Program-made: the position numbers and the translations under genes
The notes under the pieces: generated by a model
The model's database searches: none
Told to the model about the DNA's origin: nothing
The model's input: the letters and a program-made list of their open reading frames with translations, nothing else
Shown: piece by piece, positions 7,673 to 15,257 of the stretch
Layout of the letters: every line of letters begins with the position of its first letter
Position numbering within the stretch: the first letter of the stretch is position 1
Origin: Corynebacterium sp. Marseille-P3884
GTDB taxonomy: Bacteria; Actinomycetota; Actinomycetes; Mycobacteriales; Mycobacteriaceae
Length of the DNA stretch: 64,000 bases
Assembly: GCF_017942225.1 (NCBI RefSeq)
Contig: NZ_JAGKSD010000009.1
Span: forward strand, 1 to 64,000
Direction: 5' to 3'

Positions 7673-9001
7673 ATGCGCATGACTGTGATTGGCACCGGGT
7701 ACCTTGGAGCAACGCACGCCGCCTGCATGGCGGAACTGGGGCACGAGGTGCTCGGCATTGACGTTGACCAGGCGAAAATCGACGCGTTGAAGAACGGCGA
7801 CGTTCCGTTCTACGAGCCGGGGCTGCCAGAAGTGCTCAAACGCAATATCGAGTCCGGTCGCTTGGGCTTCACCACTGACTACGAGGAAGCCGCGGCGTTC
7901 GCGAACGTGCACTTCATTGGCGTGGGCACTCCGCAGCAGCGCGGTTCGTATGCGGCGGACACCACCTATGTCGAGGCTGCGATCGACTCGCTGGTCCCGC
8001 ACCTCGAGGGTGAGCACGTGATCCTCGGTAAGTCGACGGTCCCGGTCGGCACGGCACGCGCGCTGCAGGAGCGCGCCGACGCTGTAGCCGAGCAGGCCGG
8101 CAAGGGCGCGAGCGTCGAGGTGGCGTGGAACCCGGAGTTCCTGCGCGAAGGCTACGCGGTCAAGGACACGATTGAGCCGGACCGCATCGTGCTCGGCACG
8201 CGCGGGGAGAATTCGCGGGCCGAGGAGGTCGCCCGCGAGATCTACGCGACGCCGCTCGCCAAGGACACCCCGTTCATCGTCACTGACCTGCAGACTGCGG
8301 AGCTGGTCAAGGTCTCCGCCAACGCGTTTTTGGCCACGAAGATCTCGTTCATCAACGCGGTCTCCGAGGTGTGCGAGATCGTCGGAGCCGACGTCACCCA
8401 GCTTGCCGACGCCATCGGCCACGACGACCGCATCGGCCGCAAATTCCTCGGCGCAGGTCTCGGCTTCGGCGGCGGCTGCCTGCCGAAGGATATCCGCGCG
8501 TTCATGGCGCGCGCCGGCGAGGTCGGCGCGGACCAAGCTCTGACCTTCCTGCGCGAGGTCGACGCGATCAACATGCGCCGCCGCCAGCGCGTGATCGACC
8601 TGTCGCGTGAGATCCTCGGCTCGCTCATCGGCCGCCGCATCACGGTGCTGGGCGCGGCGTTCAAGCCGAATTCTGACGATGTGCGTGATTCGCCGGCGCT
8701 CGCGGTGGCCGGCCAGCTCAACCTGGCTGGTGCTGCGGTGCGTGTCTACGACCCGCAGGGCATGGACAATGCCCGCAAGGTCTTCCCGACGCTGGACTAC
8801 GCGGCCTCCCTCGACGATGCGCTCACCGATGCCGAGCTTGTGATTCTCGCTACCGAGTGGGACGAATTCAAGCAGCTCGACCCCGACCACGCCGGACAGC
8901 TCGTCGCAGAGAAGAAGCTTATCGACGCCCGCAATGTCCTCCCCGTCGCCTCCTGGCAGGAGGCCGGATGGGAGATGTGGGCGCTGGGGCGTTCACTCTA
9001 G
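7673..9001 (+). CDS. UDP-glucose 6-dehydrogenase family protein
   Basis: A 442-residue protein. It has an N-terminal NAD-binding Rossmann motif (TVIGTGYLGATHAACMAELGH), GKSTVPVGTA, the segment AWNPEFLREGYAVKDTIEPDRIV, and the catalytic cysteine in GFGGGCLPKDIRAF. A C-terminal UDP-binding domain follows (GAAFKPNSDDVRDSPAL). Such enzymes oxidise UDP-glucose twice to UDP-glucuronate (or the UDP-mannose/ManNAc analogues) for polysaccharide synthesis; the exact sugar is not decidable here. ATG 7673 is chosen over ATG 7664 because it begins directly at the Rossmann strand and fits a leaderless promoter. The CGTCGATAAGC word (8917-8926) lies near the 3' end. Confidence 0.88.
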   Translation: MRMTVIGTGYLGATHAACMAELGHEVLGIDVDQAKIDALKNGDVPFYEPGLPEVLKRNIESGRLGFTTDYEEAAAFANVHFIGVGTPQQRGSYAADTTYVEAAIDSLVPHLEGEHVILGKSTVPVGTARALQERADAVAEQAGKGASVEVAWNPEFLREGYAVKDTIEPDRIVLGTRGENSRAEEVAREIYATPLAKDTPFIVTDLQTAELVKVSANAFLATKISFINAVSEVCEIVGADVTQLADAIGHDDRIGRKFLGAGLGFGGGCLPKDIRAFMARAGEVGADQALTFLREVDAINMRRRQRVIDLSREILGSLIGRRITVLGAAFKPNSDDVRDSPALAVAGQLNLAGAAVRVYDPQGMDNARKVFPTLDYAASLDDALTDAELVILATEWDEFKQLDPDHAGQLVAEKKLIDARNVLPVASWQEAGWEMWALGRSL

Positions 9002-9142
9002 CGCTGGCCGGGGGGTGGGTCATGCTACTTTCTTGCTCCTTAAAGGCTCAACGACACCCAAAGGATACACAAGGCGCCTTCCTTCGACGGCCGGATTCCC
9101 GATTCTGGCCGATGCCTCATGTTGACGAATTCCCACCACACC

Positions 9143-9180
9143 CCAACCCTTCGGCACTAACTTGGCCAAGTCAGGGTTGG
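9143..9180. promoter_or_regulatory. Nested palindrome in the 9002-9248 intergenic region
   Basis: The perfect 12-bp palindrome ACTTGGCCAAGT (9160-9171) is enclosed by inverted arms CCAACCC (9143-9149) and GGGTTGG (9174-9180). It lies about 70-105 bp before the flavoprotein gene and could be an operator. The rest of the 247-bp intergenic region shows no gene. Confidence 0.35.
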
Positions 9181-9248
9181 GCAAGACGCCTGCCACAAAC
9201 TACTGAAAACCATTGCCGTTTAAACCCTCCTCTGGTTTACTCGGGGCC

Positions 9249-10145
9249 ATGCAGACAGTAGATACCCTCATCATCGGCGGTGGCGCGGCCGGCCTGCAGG
9301 CAGCCCTAGTCATGGTCCGCGCCCGCCGAAGCGTGCTCATTGTTGATTCCGCCACTCCCCGCAACCGTTTCGCCCATGAAATTCATGGAGTCATTGCCCT
9401 CGAGGGCACGCCACCCCTTGAGTTTCAAGAGCGCGGCAAGGAGCAGCTGCGCAGCTATGGCGCGCAGATCGTGAACGCCACCGTGGATTCCGTCACCGAT
9501 AATGACCGCACGCTCACCGCCACGTTGAGCAACGGTGAGACCATCGCTGCCCGCTCTATCATCGTCGCCAGCGGCGTGGACGACGAGCACCCAGCTATCC
9601 CGGGCCTGCAAGAAAACTGGGGAGATACGGTCCTCCACTGCCCCTACTGCCACGGATACGAGGTGGCGGACAAGAAGCTCGGCGTGCTCTGCATCGGCGA
9701 GTTCTCCTTCCACCATGCCGCGGTTCTGCGCCAGTGGTCGAAGGACATCACCTTCTTCACCAATGGAATGGAATTCACCGACGAGCAGCGCGCGGACCTG
9801 ACTCGGCGGGGCATTGCGCTTATCGACGGCCCCGTCACCGCCTTCCAAGACGGAAAAGTCCTGCTGGAAAGCGACGAGCATGCCGTCGATGCACTGTTTT
9901 ACATGCCCATTCCCCGCCCCCACGATGAGTTCCTCGCTGACCTCAATCTCAAGCGCCATAGCCCGCCACCGGCGATGGGCGGCAGCCTGATCGAGGCTGA
10001 TCTCACCGGTGCCACCAGCCACCCGCGCATTTGGGCCGTAGGCAACGTGGTCAATCCAGGTGCACAGGTGGCGATGGCCATGGGCCAGGCCAACGCTGCT
10101 GCTATCACGGTCAACGGCTTCCTCGTCGAGGATGATTGGATTTAA
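9249..10145 (+). CDS. FAD-dependent thioredoxin-reductase-like oxidoreductase
   Basis: A 298-residue flavoprotein. It has an N-terminal FAD-binding GxGxxG motif (TLIIGGGAAGLQAAL), a redox-active CPYC pair at about residues 131-134 (HCPYCHGYEV), and a C-terminal FAD/NAD segment IWAVGNVVNPGAQVAMAMGQ. Length and order match low-molecular-weight thioredoxin reductases and their relatives (such as gliotoxin-type dithiol oxidases and uncharacterised actinobacterial TrxR-like proteins). The canonical second GxGxxG of the NADPH domain is poorly preserved (GVLCIGEFSFHHA), so the reductant may not be NADPH. It stands alone on the plus strand after a long upstream region with a palindrome. ATG 9249 places the Rossmann motif at the N-terminus. 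Confidence 0.8.
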   Translation: MQTVDTLIIGGGAAGLQAALVMVRARRSVLIVDSATPRNRFAHEIHGVIALEGTPPLEFQERGKEQLRSYGAQIVNATVDSVTDNDRTLTATLSNGETIAARSIIVASGVDDEHPAIPGLQENWGDTVLHCPYCHGYEVADKKLGVLCIGEFSFHHAAVLRQWSKDITFFTNGMEFTDEQRADLTRRGIALIDGPVTAFQDGKVLLESDEHAVDALFYMPIPRPHDEFLADLNLKRHSPPPAMGGSLIEADLTGATSHPRIWAVGNVVNPGAQVAMAMGQANAAAITVNGFLVEDDWI

Positions 10146-10160
10146 GTACGGTGGTGTGGA

Positions 10161-10232
10161 ATGAAAGCCATCATTCAGACCAATCCGGAAGACCCACACT
10201 TGCTGGAGCTGGGGGGGCGGTGCCGTCGATAA
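10161..10232 (+). pseudogene. Truncated start of an oxidoreductase gene (MDR/zinc alcohol dehydrogenase-like)
   Basis: An ATG is followed by MKAIIQTNPEDPHLLELG, then the frame runs into GGRCRR and a stop. The opening resembles the N-terminus of medium-chain dehydrogenase/quinone oxidoreductase proteins, and nothing of the remainder is present. The break coincides with a run of seven G and a CGTCGATAAGC copy (10225-10234). Read as a gene remnant; the family call is weak. Confidence 0.4.
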
Positions 10233-10258
10233 GCGAGTGCACCATGCGCTGCGCTTGA

Positions 10259-11539
10259 TCAGTGCTGGTGGTAATCGGACAGGAAGTTGCCCAAGCGCTC
10301 GAGCGCATTTTCCAGCTGCGACGCCCACGGCAGGGTGACCACGCGGAAGTGGTCCGGTGTCGGGTAGTTGAAACCGGAGCCGCCGACCATGAGGATCTTC
10401 TCGCTCTTGAGTAGGTCGAGCATGAATTGCTCGTCGTCGTGGATCTGGTACATGTCCATGTCCAGCTTCGGGAACGCGTACATCGCGCCCTTCGGCTCGA
10501 CGACGGAGACACCGGGGATCTCGCGGAGCTTCTTCACAGCGATATCGCGCTGCTTCTTCAAGCGGCCGCCTTCGCCGGTCAGGCCGTAAATGGACTGGCG
10601 TCCGCCGAGAGCGACCTGGATGGCGTGCTGGCCCGGCACATTCGAGCACAGACGCGTGCCGGCAAGCAGGTCGAGCCCCTCGATGAAGCCGGTGGCGCGG
10701 CGGCGCGGACCAGTAATCACCAGCCAGCCGGCGCGGTAACCGCACACGCGGTAGGCCTTGGAAAGACCATTGAACGTCAGAGTGACTAGGTCGGGGGCGA
10801 TGGCGGCCATGGAGTGGTGCACGGCGCCGTCGTAAAGCACGCGATCGTAGATCTCGTCGGAGAGCACCATGAGCTCGTGCTCGCGCGCGACGTCGGCGAT
10901 ATCCTCCAGGACCTTCTTCGAATAGACCGCGCCCGTCGGGTTATTCGGGTTGATCACCACGATCGCCTTCGTGCGGTCCGTGACCTTCGAGCGGATGTCC
11001 TCGATCGACGGGTTCCAACCATCCTCTTCGTCGCAAAGATAATGGACAGCCTTACCGCCCGCGAGCGTCGTCGCAGCAGTCCAGAGGGGATAGTCGGGGG
11101 AGGGGATGAGGACCTCGTCGCCGTCGTTAAGCAGAGCTTGTGTCGTCATCGTGATGAGCTCGGACACGCCGTTGCCCAAATACACGTCGTCGATGTCGAA
11201 GTCCGGGAAGCCGTCGATCTCCTCGTAACGCGTGACGATGGCACGCCGCGCCGGAATGATGCCCTTCGACGTCGTGTACCCCTGCGATGTCGGCAACGCC
11301 GCGATCATGTCCCGCATGATCACATCCGGTGCCTCGAAACCGAAGACCGCCGGGTTACCAGTATTGAGCTTCAAAATGGTGTGGCCGTCGCGCTCCATCT
11401 CCTCCGCCGCCGTCGCGACAGGGCCGCGGAGATCGTACGACACACCCTTGATCTTCTCCGCCTGATCGAAGTGGCGGTGTGCCTTGAGCGGCGCACGCTG
11501 CTGCTTTTCTTGCTTGCCGGACTTCTTCTCTTTGCTCAT
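10259..11539 (-). CDS. alaT: Pyridoxal-phosphate aminotransferase, alanine/AlaT type
   Basis: A 426-residue class I/II aminotransferase. It has a Lys-rich N-terminal extension (MSKEKKSGKQEKQQR), NTGNPAVFGFEAP, PDYPLWTA, NPNNPTGAVYS, the Asp/Tyr pair in SDEIYDRVLYD, the PLP lysine in NGLSKAYRVCGYRAGW, and a C-terminal arginine in FRVVTLPW. The whole pattern matches the AlaT group, which interconverts pyruvate/glutamate and alanine/2-oxoglutarate; C. glutamicum AlaT is the model. It is cytosolic. It is transcribed away from the DUF1707 gene on the same strand with a 27-bp gap, so the two may share a promoter. Confidence 0.88.
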   Translation of the reverse strand: MSKEKKSGKQEKQQRAPLKAHRHFDQAEKIKGVSYDLRGPVATAAEEMERDGHTILKLNTGNPAVFGFEAPDVIMRDMIAALPTSQGYTTSKGIIPARRAIVTRYEEIDGFPDFDIDDVYLGNGVSELITMTTQALLNDGDEVLIPSPDYPLWTAATTLAGGKAVHYLCDEEDGWNPSIEDIRSKVTDRTKAIVVINPNNPTGAVYSKKVLEDIADVAREHELMVLSDEIYDRVLYDGAVHHSMAAIAPDLVTLTFNGLSKAYRVCGYRAGWLVITGPRRRATGFIEGLDLLAGTRLCSNVPGQHAIQVALGGRQSIYGLTGEGGRLKKQRDIAVKKLREIPGVSVVEPKGAMYAFPKLDMDMYQIHDDEQFMLDLLKSEKILMVGGSGFNYPTPDHFRVVTLPWASQLENALERLGNFLSDYHQH

Positions 11540-11566
11540 ACGGCAATTGTCCCAAAAATCCGGCGC

Positions 11567-12178
11567 CTATTTAGTGAAACGGTTTAACGCGCGCTGCGCC
11601 AAATTCATCGCATCGCCCGTCAGCTGGTCGCGCTGCAAAGTGCGCTCCACCTTCCGACGCTCCAACTCCAATCGGTTCGCCTGCTGCAACTCCCGGAACC
11701 TTTGGCGGTCAAGCTGCCGCGGACTCGGTGCGTACCAGCTGTCCGGCCCAGCCTTCATGATGTAGAGAAGCGTGAATAGCGTCGGGATGATCAACAACAG
11801 CAACGCCCATGCCCCCGCCCCCGTCGCGGTCGAAAGCCCCACCGTTCCCGCGAAAGAAGCCAACGACCCCAAGAGGAAAATGCCCAGGCGAGTGTTCTTC
11901 CCGTTCGCGCGGGCGCGTTCAATCTCGCTACGCGTGAACGTCTGCTCGGCGACCTCCTGGCGTTGATGCTCCGGCAGATCACTGAACAGCGGCACCAAAT
12001 CCTGCCGCGTCGTCGCCTGCTCTACCTTTTCGCAGCGACGGTTGAACTCGTCGCTGTCCAACCGGCCCTCGCCGAGCGCATAACTCAGCCGTGCCACGGC
12101 GTCCGAGCGATCCAAATCCGACAAACGGACAAGATCACTGCTGCGCTTCTGCGGATTATGCGGGGGCTGATACGTCAC
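11567..12178 (-). CDS. DUF1707 domain membrane protein
   Basis: A 203-residue protein. The N-terminal DUF1707 domain (about residues 16-70) has VRLSDLDRSDAVARLSYA, EGRLDSDEFNRRCEKV and ATTRQDLVPLFSDLP. A charged linker, a two-helix membrane hairpin (about 110-150) and an Arg/Gln-rich helical C-terminus (QLDRQRFRELQQANRLE) follow. DUF1707 modules are common in actinobacterial membrane proteins and are of unknown function. The gene shares a short (72-bp) divergent promoter region with the membrane protein gene at 12251. Confidence 0.8.
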   Translation of the reverse strand: MTYQPPHNPQKRSSDLVRLSDLDRSDAVARLSYALGEGRLDSDEFNRRCEKVEQATTRQDLVPLFSDLPEHQRQEVAEQTFTRSEIERARANGKNTRLGIFLLGSLASFAGTVGLSTATGAGAWALLLLIIPTLFTLLYIMKAGPDSWYAPSPRQLDRQRFRELQQANRLELERRKVERTLQRDQLTGDAMNLAQRALNRFTK

Positions 12179-12237
12179 GATTTCAATACTAATCCGTCCA
12201 ATGCGCCGATTCGCCTAGACAATCATTTGGCCTCAAA

Positions 12238-12247
12238 TATTATATAG
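12238..12247 (+). promoter_or_regulatory. Candidate -10 region for the gene at 12251
   Basis: TATTATATAG lies directly before the ATG (12251). With TATTAT (12238-12243) as -10 box the transcript would begin at or next to the start codon, so it would be leaderless; no ribosome site is visible. The -35 is unclear. Confidence 0.35.
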
Positions 12248-12250
12248 CCC

Positions 12251-13303
12251 ATGACCAATCCCAATGATCCCAACAGCTATCCACAGTACGGCAGTAACCC
12301 CTCCGGCCAACCCGGTGGCTACGGTGCCGGCCAAAACGCCGGACAGGCGTACGGCCAGCACTACGGCCAGGGGCAGGGGCCAGGCAATGCGTACCAGGGG
12401 CCAGGTAATGCGTACCAGGGGCCAGGCAACCCGTATCCGCCGACTTCCGGCTACGTGAACCCGGAATCCCAGTCCGAGTCCGGTCGCCCGCTTCACATTC
12501 CGCCAGCAGAGCTGCCTCCCGCTGAGGCAGTCGCCTTCGGCTTCAAGCGCTTCTTCACCAGCCAGTGGCACGTCTACTTGGGCTTGCAGTTCCTCCCGAT
12601 GATCATCGCTATCGTCGGCGCTCTCGTCCTCATTCTTCCGCAGATCGTGGCAGGCGCGGATCCCGATACCGGAGACCTCAGTAAAAGCGCGTTGATATCC
12701 ATGGTCATCTTTTGCATCCTGCTTTACGCTTTCTCGTTCGCGGTTGGCGTCGTCTTGTACAAGACCGCGTTGCAGGACACCCGAGGTGTCAAGCCGACGT
12801 GGAGCAACATATTCAAGAATGTGCCGTGGGGACAGGGTCTTGCAGCTTATGCCCTAGTGATGGTCGTTCTAATCGCTTACATCTTCGTTGCAGGTCTCTT
12901 GGCAAATCAAGTTCCGGTACTCGGGGGCATCCTTTCCTTCGTTTTCTTGCTCGGGATGATCTTCCTCATGCCGATCCTGGTGATGGTCCCGCTCTATGCG
13001 ATCGACGGAAAGACTTCCGCAATCGGTGCGTTCGGGGCCGCGTGGCATGACGTGAAAGCTCAATACTGGCGCGTTTTCGGTGCCTTGTTCCTTCTGGGAA
13101 TCGCATGTATGGCTCTCGTTTTCTTCACGCTTGGCGTCGGGGGAATCGTAGCCATGCCAGTCGAGGTCCTGGGCATCGTGTTTATTTACCGCTGGATCAG
13201 TGAATACGGGAAGGCAGGCCAGGCGACGGGGCCGGCAGGCAATCCCGCCGGCCAGCCGTACCAGCACCCGGAGCAGCCGGGTGGCTACATGAGCATGTAC
13301 TAA
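12251..13303 (+). CDS. Gly/Pro/Gln-rich integral membrane protein
   Basis: A 350-residue protein. Residues 1-75 are low-complexity Gly/Tyr/Gln/Pro and include three 7-residue units QGPGNAY (21-bp DNA repeats). A membrane domain with about six hydrophobic helices follows, with the conserved-looking start AEAVAFGFKRFFTSQWHVY. A second short Gly/Pro/Gln tail ends in GGYMSMY. The body resembles the broad family of uncharacterised actinobacterial membrane proteins whose N-terminal Gly/Tyr/Pro region precedes a DUF975-like helical domain. No enzymatic motif is seen. A strong terminator follows. Confidence 0.65.
   Translation: MTNPNDPNSYPQYGSNPSGQPGGYGAGQNAGQAYGQHYGQGQGPGNAYQGPGNAYQGPGNPYPPTSGYVNPESQSESGRPLHIPPAELPPAEAVAFGFKRFFTSQWHVYLGLQFLPMIIAIVGALVLILPQIVAGADPDTGDLSKSALISMVIFCILLYAFSFAVGVVLYKTALQDTRGVKPTWSNIFKNVPWGQGLAAYALVMVVLIAYIFVAGLLANQVPVLGGILSFVFLLGMIFLMPILVMVPLYAIDGKTSAIGAFGAAWHDVKAQYWRVFGALFLLGIACMALVFFTLGVGGIVAMPVEVLGIVFIYRWISEYGKAGQATGPAGNPAGQPYQHPEQPGGYMSMY
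12374..12436 (+). repeat. 21-bp in-frame tandem repeat, three units
   Basis: Units begin at 12374, 12395 and 12416. The first two differ by one base (CAGGGGCCAGGCAATGCGTAC against a T at position 12), and the third diverges at its end. They encode the QGPGNAY/QGPGNPY repeats of the preceding entry and could vary in number between strains by slippage. Confidence 0.85.
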
Positions 13304-13313
13304 AACGCCGCGC

Positions 13314-13352
13314 CAAAGACCGGGTCCCGTTGTGGGGCCCGGTCTTTGTTTT
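13314..13352 (+). terminator. Strong rho-independent terminator
   Basis: The stem CAAAGACCGGGTCCC (13314-13328) pairs with GGGGCCCGGTCTTTG (13334-13348) with one G-T wobble, followed by GTTTT. It ends the membrane protein transcript and faces the 3' end of the HNH gene on the other strand. Confidence 0.8.
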
Positions 13353-13427
13353 GGGCGTGCGGAAGTGGCCGTGGACATGCCTGATTCACGCGATGAGCGT
13401 GGTCAGACTGTGTCTGCGGCCTTTTCG

Positions 13428-14498
13428 CTATTTCCCGAACAGCAGGTGCATCGCACCGTATTGGTGTGTCCTGTTCGGTACTGGTGTTCCGCGCGGTGAA
13501 ACCCATGTCGGTGTCCCATCGCGCACCTGTATTCGGCCTCTGTTGTGTCTGTCGGGGTCATCGTCGTTGGTGCGGTTGTGATACCTGCACAACACCGACA
13601 GGTTGTTCATGTTCGTCTGTCCACCTCGGGCCCACGGTTCGATGTGGTGGACCTCGCAGTTATCAGCAGCATGCCGACAATCCGGTACAGGACACGTGGT
13701 CAGTGTTGCCCGGGCAAGATCACGCTGCTTCTTATTCGCGAACCGCTTCGTGTTGTACAGGTTCACCGGACCTGCCTGCGGGTGGAACAGCGCCACCTCA
13801 AGGTCCTTGGAGTGATGGTGGGCCAGATACTCCGCACCGGTCATCGTGGTGCCATCCGACAACCCAAGGATGGTGTCATCGCCCTGGCCGCCGAGGATCG
13901 AGATGTAATCCGCCAGCGGGATTTGCACCAGCGGGCGTGGAACAGCGTCAGCGACAGCACCATCGTTGTGCAGCAGGTCGTGGAATGCCTCGTACATCTG
14001 CGGGCCCTCAGGACGGTTAGCGTCGAGTTTTTGGCGCAGCGCGTACTCAAGGGCAGCGATATCACTCGCATCACCAGTAGCACTGAAGGTGCGCTTGCCT
14101 TTCCGCTCCTTACCGAACCGCACCGCCGACTCAGGAGCAGGTGTATCCGGCTCAGGGACGATGTCTTTCGCGCGGCGTTTCAACGTCTCGTAGTTCCCAC
14201 GCACAGACAGCAACGCCAGGCGGATCTTCCACTTCTCCTTCTCCGTACCCAACGAACGCACTTGCTGTTCGATGAACAGGATCTGGTCGAGTGACTTCCC
14301 CGTCTCACGGGCGATGCGTACTGCGTGGGCTTGCTTGCGGGTGGAGCGGGTTGTGCCGAAGTAGGTCTCGTGGGCTTTTTCCCATTCGATATAGGTGGTG
14401 GGTTTGACGCCGGCAGCCTGAGCAGCCTGGCGGTCGAAACCGGCCAGGATGTCCATGGGACTGCTGAGTGTTGTTAGAAACGCGTCAAAATCGTTCAC
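13428..14498 (-). CDS. HNH endonuclease, 13E12/DUF222-like family
   Basis: A protein of about 356 residues. The long N-terminal helical region is of the type seen in actinobacterial 13E12-repeat proteins, and the C-terminal HNH nuclease domain is complete. That domain has CPVPDCRHAADNCEVHHIEPW, then a Gly/Asn loop (GGQTNMNNLSVLCRYHNRTND) and a second CxxH-like pair. Family members are multi-copy in actinobacterial genomes and are thought to be mobile-element or defence nucleases, without defined targets. GTG 14498 is used as start; ATG 14528 is the alternative, and neither has a clear ribosome site. A perfect GTCTA-type palindrome lies 43-64 bp upstream of GTG 14498 and is shared with other genes in the window. 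Confidence 0.8.
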   Translation of the reverse strand: MNDFDAFLTTLSSPMDILAGFDRQAAQAAGVKPTTYIEWEKAHETYFGTTRSTRKQAHAVRIARETGKSLDQILFIEQQVRSLGTEKEKWKIRLALLSVRGNYETLKRRAKDIVPEPDTPAPESAVRFGKERKGKRTFSATGDASDIAALEYALRQKLDANRPEGPQMYEAFHDLLHNDGAVADAVPRPLVQIPLADYISILGGQGDDTILGLSDGTTMTGAEYLAHHHSKDLEVALFHPQAGPVNLYNTKRFANKKQRDLARATLTTCPVPDCRHAADNCEVHHIEPWARGGQTNMNNLSVLCRYHNRTNDDDPDRHNRGRIQVRDGTPTWVSPRGTPVPNRTHQYGAMHLLFGK

Positions 14499-14540
14499 AG
14501 CACAAACGTTAAACCGCGCGCAACCCATCGTCTACGAAAC

Positions 14541-14562
14541 GATGTCTACTTCAGTAGACATC
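14541..14562 (-). promoter_or_regulatory. GTCTA-N6-TAGAC palindrome (site A), upstream of the HNH gene
   Basis: GATGTCTAC and GTAGACATC are 9-bp perfect arms around TTCA. Related sites are at 15161-15174 (B), 56175-56199 (C) and 60583-60604 (D). Compared with the known C. glutamicum McbR site TAGAC-N6-GTCTA the half-sites are swapped, so it is not that operator. Confidence 0.5.
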
Positions 14563-14654
14563 GCCCAAACAGGCAGGTCACGGGGCGTGAAAAAGGGGTA
14601 AAAACTGGGAGGGCGGCGTCGATAAGCGTGTTTGTTCTCAATTGCGCTTTGGAG

Positions 14655-14682
14655 TTGAAAGGCGGTGGAATCTGGCTAACAA
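14655..14682 (+). promoter_or_regulatory. Candidate promoter for the 38-residue peptide gene
   Basis: TTGAAA (14655-14660) and TAACAA (14677-14682, within GCTAACAATTG) are separated by 16 bp and lie about 40 bp before the ATG at 14721, with an AAAGGA ribosome site (14709-14714) in between. Confidence 0.4.
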
Positions 14683-14720
14683 TTGAGGCGCTGTTTCCTC
14701 ACTAAATGAAAGGATCTCTC

Positions 14721-14837
14721 ATGTACTGGTGGTTTGACAACATCTTCGATTACGTCGCTTACCGTGGTTCCTCCATCGCGTTCAGCCGCGTGGATCAGTT
14801 CCTGTACAACTACGTCAACATGCTGTTCCGTCGCTAA
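14721..14837 (+). CDS. Small aromatic-rich peptide, 38 residues
   Basis: The open frame begins MYWWFDNIFDYVAYRG and ends NYVNMLFRR. Twelve or so of 38 residues are aromatic and the C-terminus is dibasic. A ribosome site (AAAGGA) at proper spacing and a promoter-like sequence upstream support it as a real gene although it is very short. There is no signal peptide; the sequence is amphipathic rather than a plain membrane helix. No family is recognised. The corynebacterial porins PorA and PorH are similarly tiny, but I see no sequence likeness to them. It lies in an accessory patch between the HNH gene and an IS3 remnant. Confidence 0.5.
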   Translation: MYWWFDNIFDYVAYRGSSIAFSRVDQFLYNYVNMLFRR

Positions 14838-14875
14838 GAACAGCTGAGACGAAAAAGCTCCCCGCCCGCGAAATG

Positions 14876-15140
14876 TGAACTGCTCCCCATTAGTTGGACT
14901 GAGAAATCAGTTACCCGGCTAAGGGGGAGCAGTTTTCATTGAGAGCACGAAGTTCGCTGAGCGAATATCAGTACACCGTCGAGGAGTTCAACCAAGCAAT
15001 CGACGAGTACATCCAGTGGTACAACACCGAACGCATCCAACAACGACTAAAGGGTCTGACTCCGATGCAAAATCGGAATCAGACCCGTGAAGCCCTCACC
15101 GCCTAGAATTAAACCAGTCCAAACCTCGGGGGCTAGTTCA
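14876..15140 (+). mobile_element. Internally deleted IS3-family element (265 bp) with both ends
   Basis: The left end TGAACTGCTCCCC...GTTGGACTG (14876-14900) and the reverse complement of the right end, TGAACTAGCCCCC...TTTGGACTG (15140 backwards), match as imperfect terminal inverted repeats. Between them only the 3' end of the transposase gene remains; a full IS3/IS150-type element would be about 1.2-1.5 kb. It is MITE-like: both ends kept, coding part lost. Confidence 0.75.
14942..15106 (+). pseudogene. IS3-family transposase OrfB, C-terminal fragment
   Basis: The frame encodes YTVEEFNQAIDEYIQWYNTE, then RIQQRLKGLTPMQNRNQT and a stop. This is the well-known C-terminal end of IS3-family integrase-type transposases (YI.WYN..R.....KGLTP..YR). 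The DDE core and OrfA are missing. Confidence 0.85.
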
Positions 15141-15158
15141 GTTTTTGCGGGTGTAGCG

Positions 15159-15178
15159 GGTCTACTTCCGTAGACAAC
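15159..15178. repeat. GTCTA-N6-TAGAC palindrome (site B) in a duplicated flank
   Basis: TCTACTTCCGTAGA (15161-15174) is a variant of site A. The sequence after it (CAACGCCCAAACACGCAGG...) also matches that after site A for about 60 bp, with similar short A-rich blocks. The HNH upstream region is therefore duplicated here without its gene. Confidence 0.5.
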
Positions 15179-15257
15179 GCCCAAACACGCAGGCCACACG
15201 GGGCGCAAAACGGCGAAAAATAGCCGAAAAGGGGTGAACGGCGCCGGCAGAAACGGG

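Noticed and set aside
14541-14562. McbR operator
   Set aside because: The McbR site is TAGAC-N6-GTCTA; here the half-sites are in reverse order, so the core does not match.
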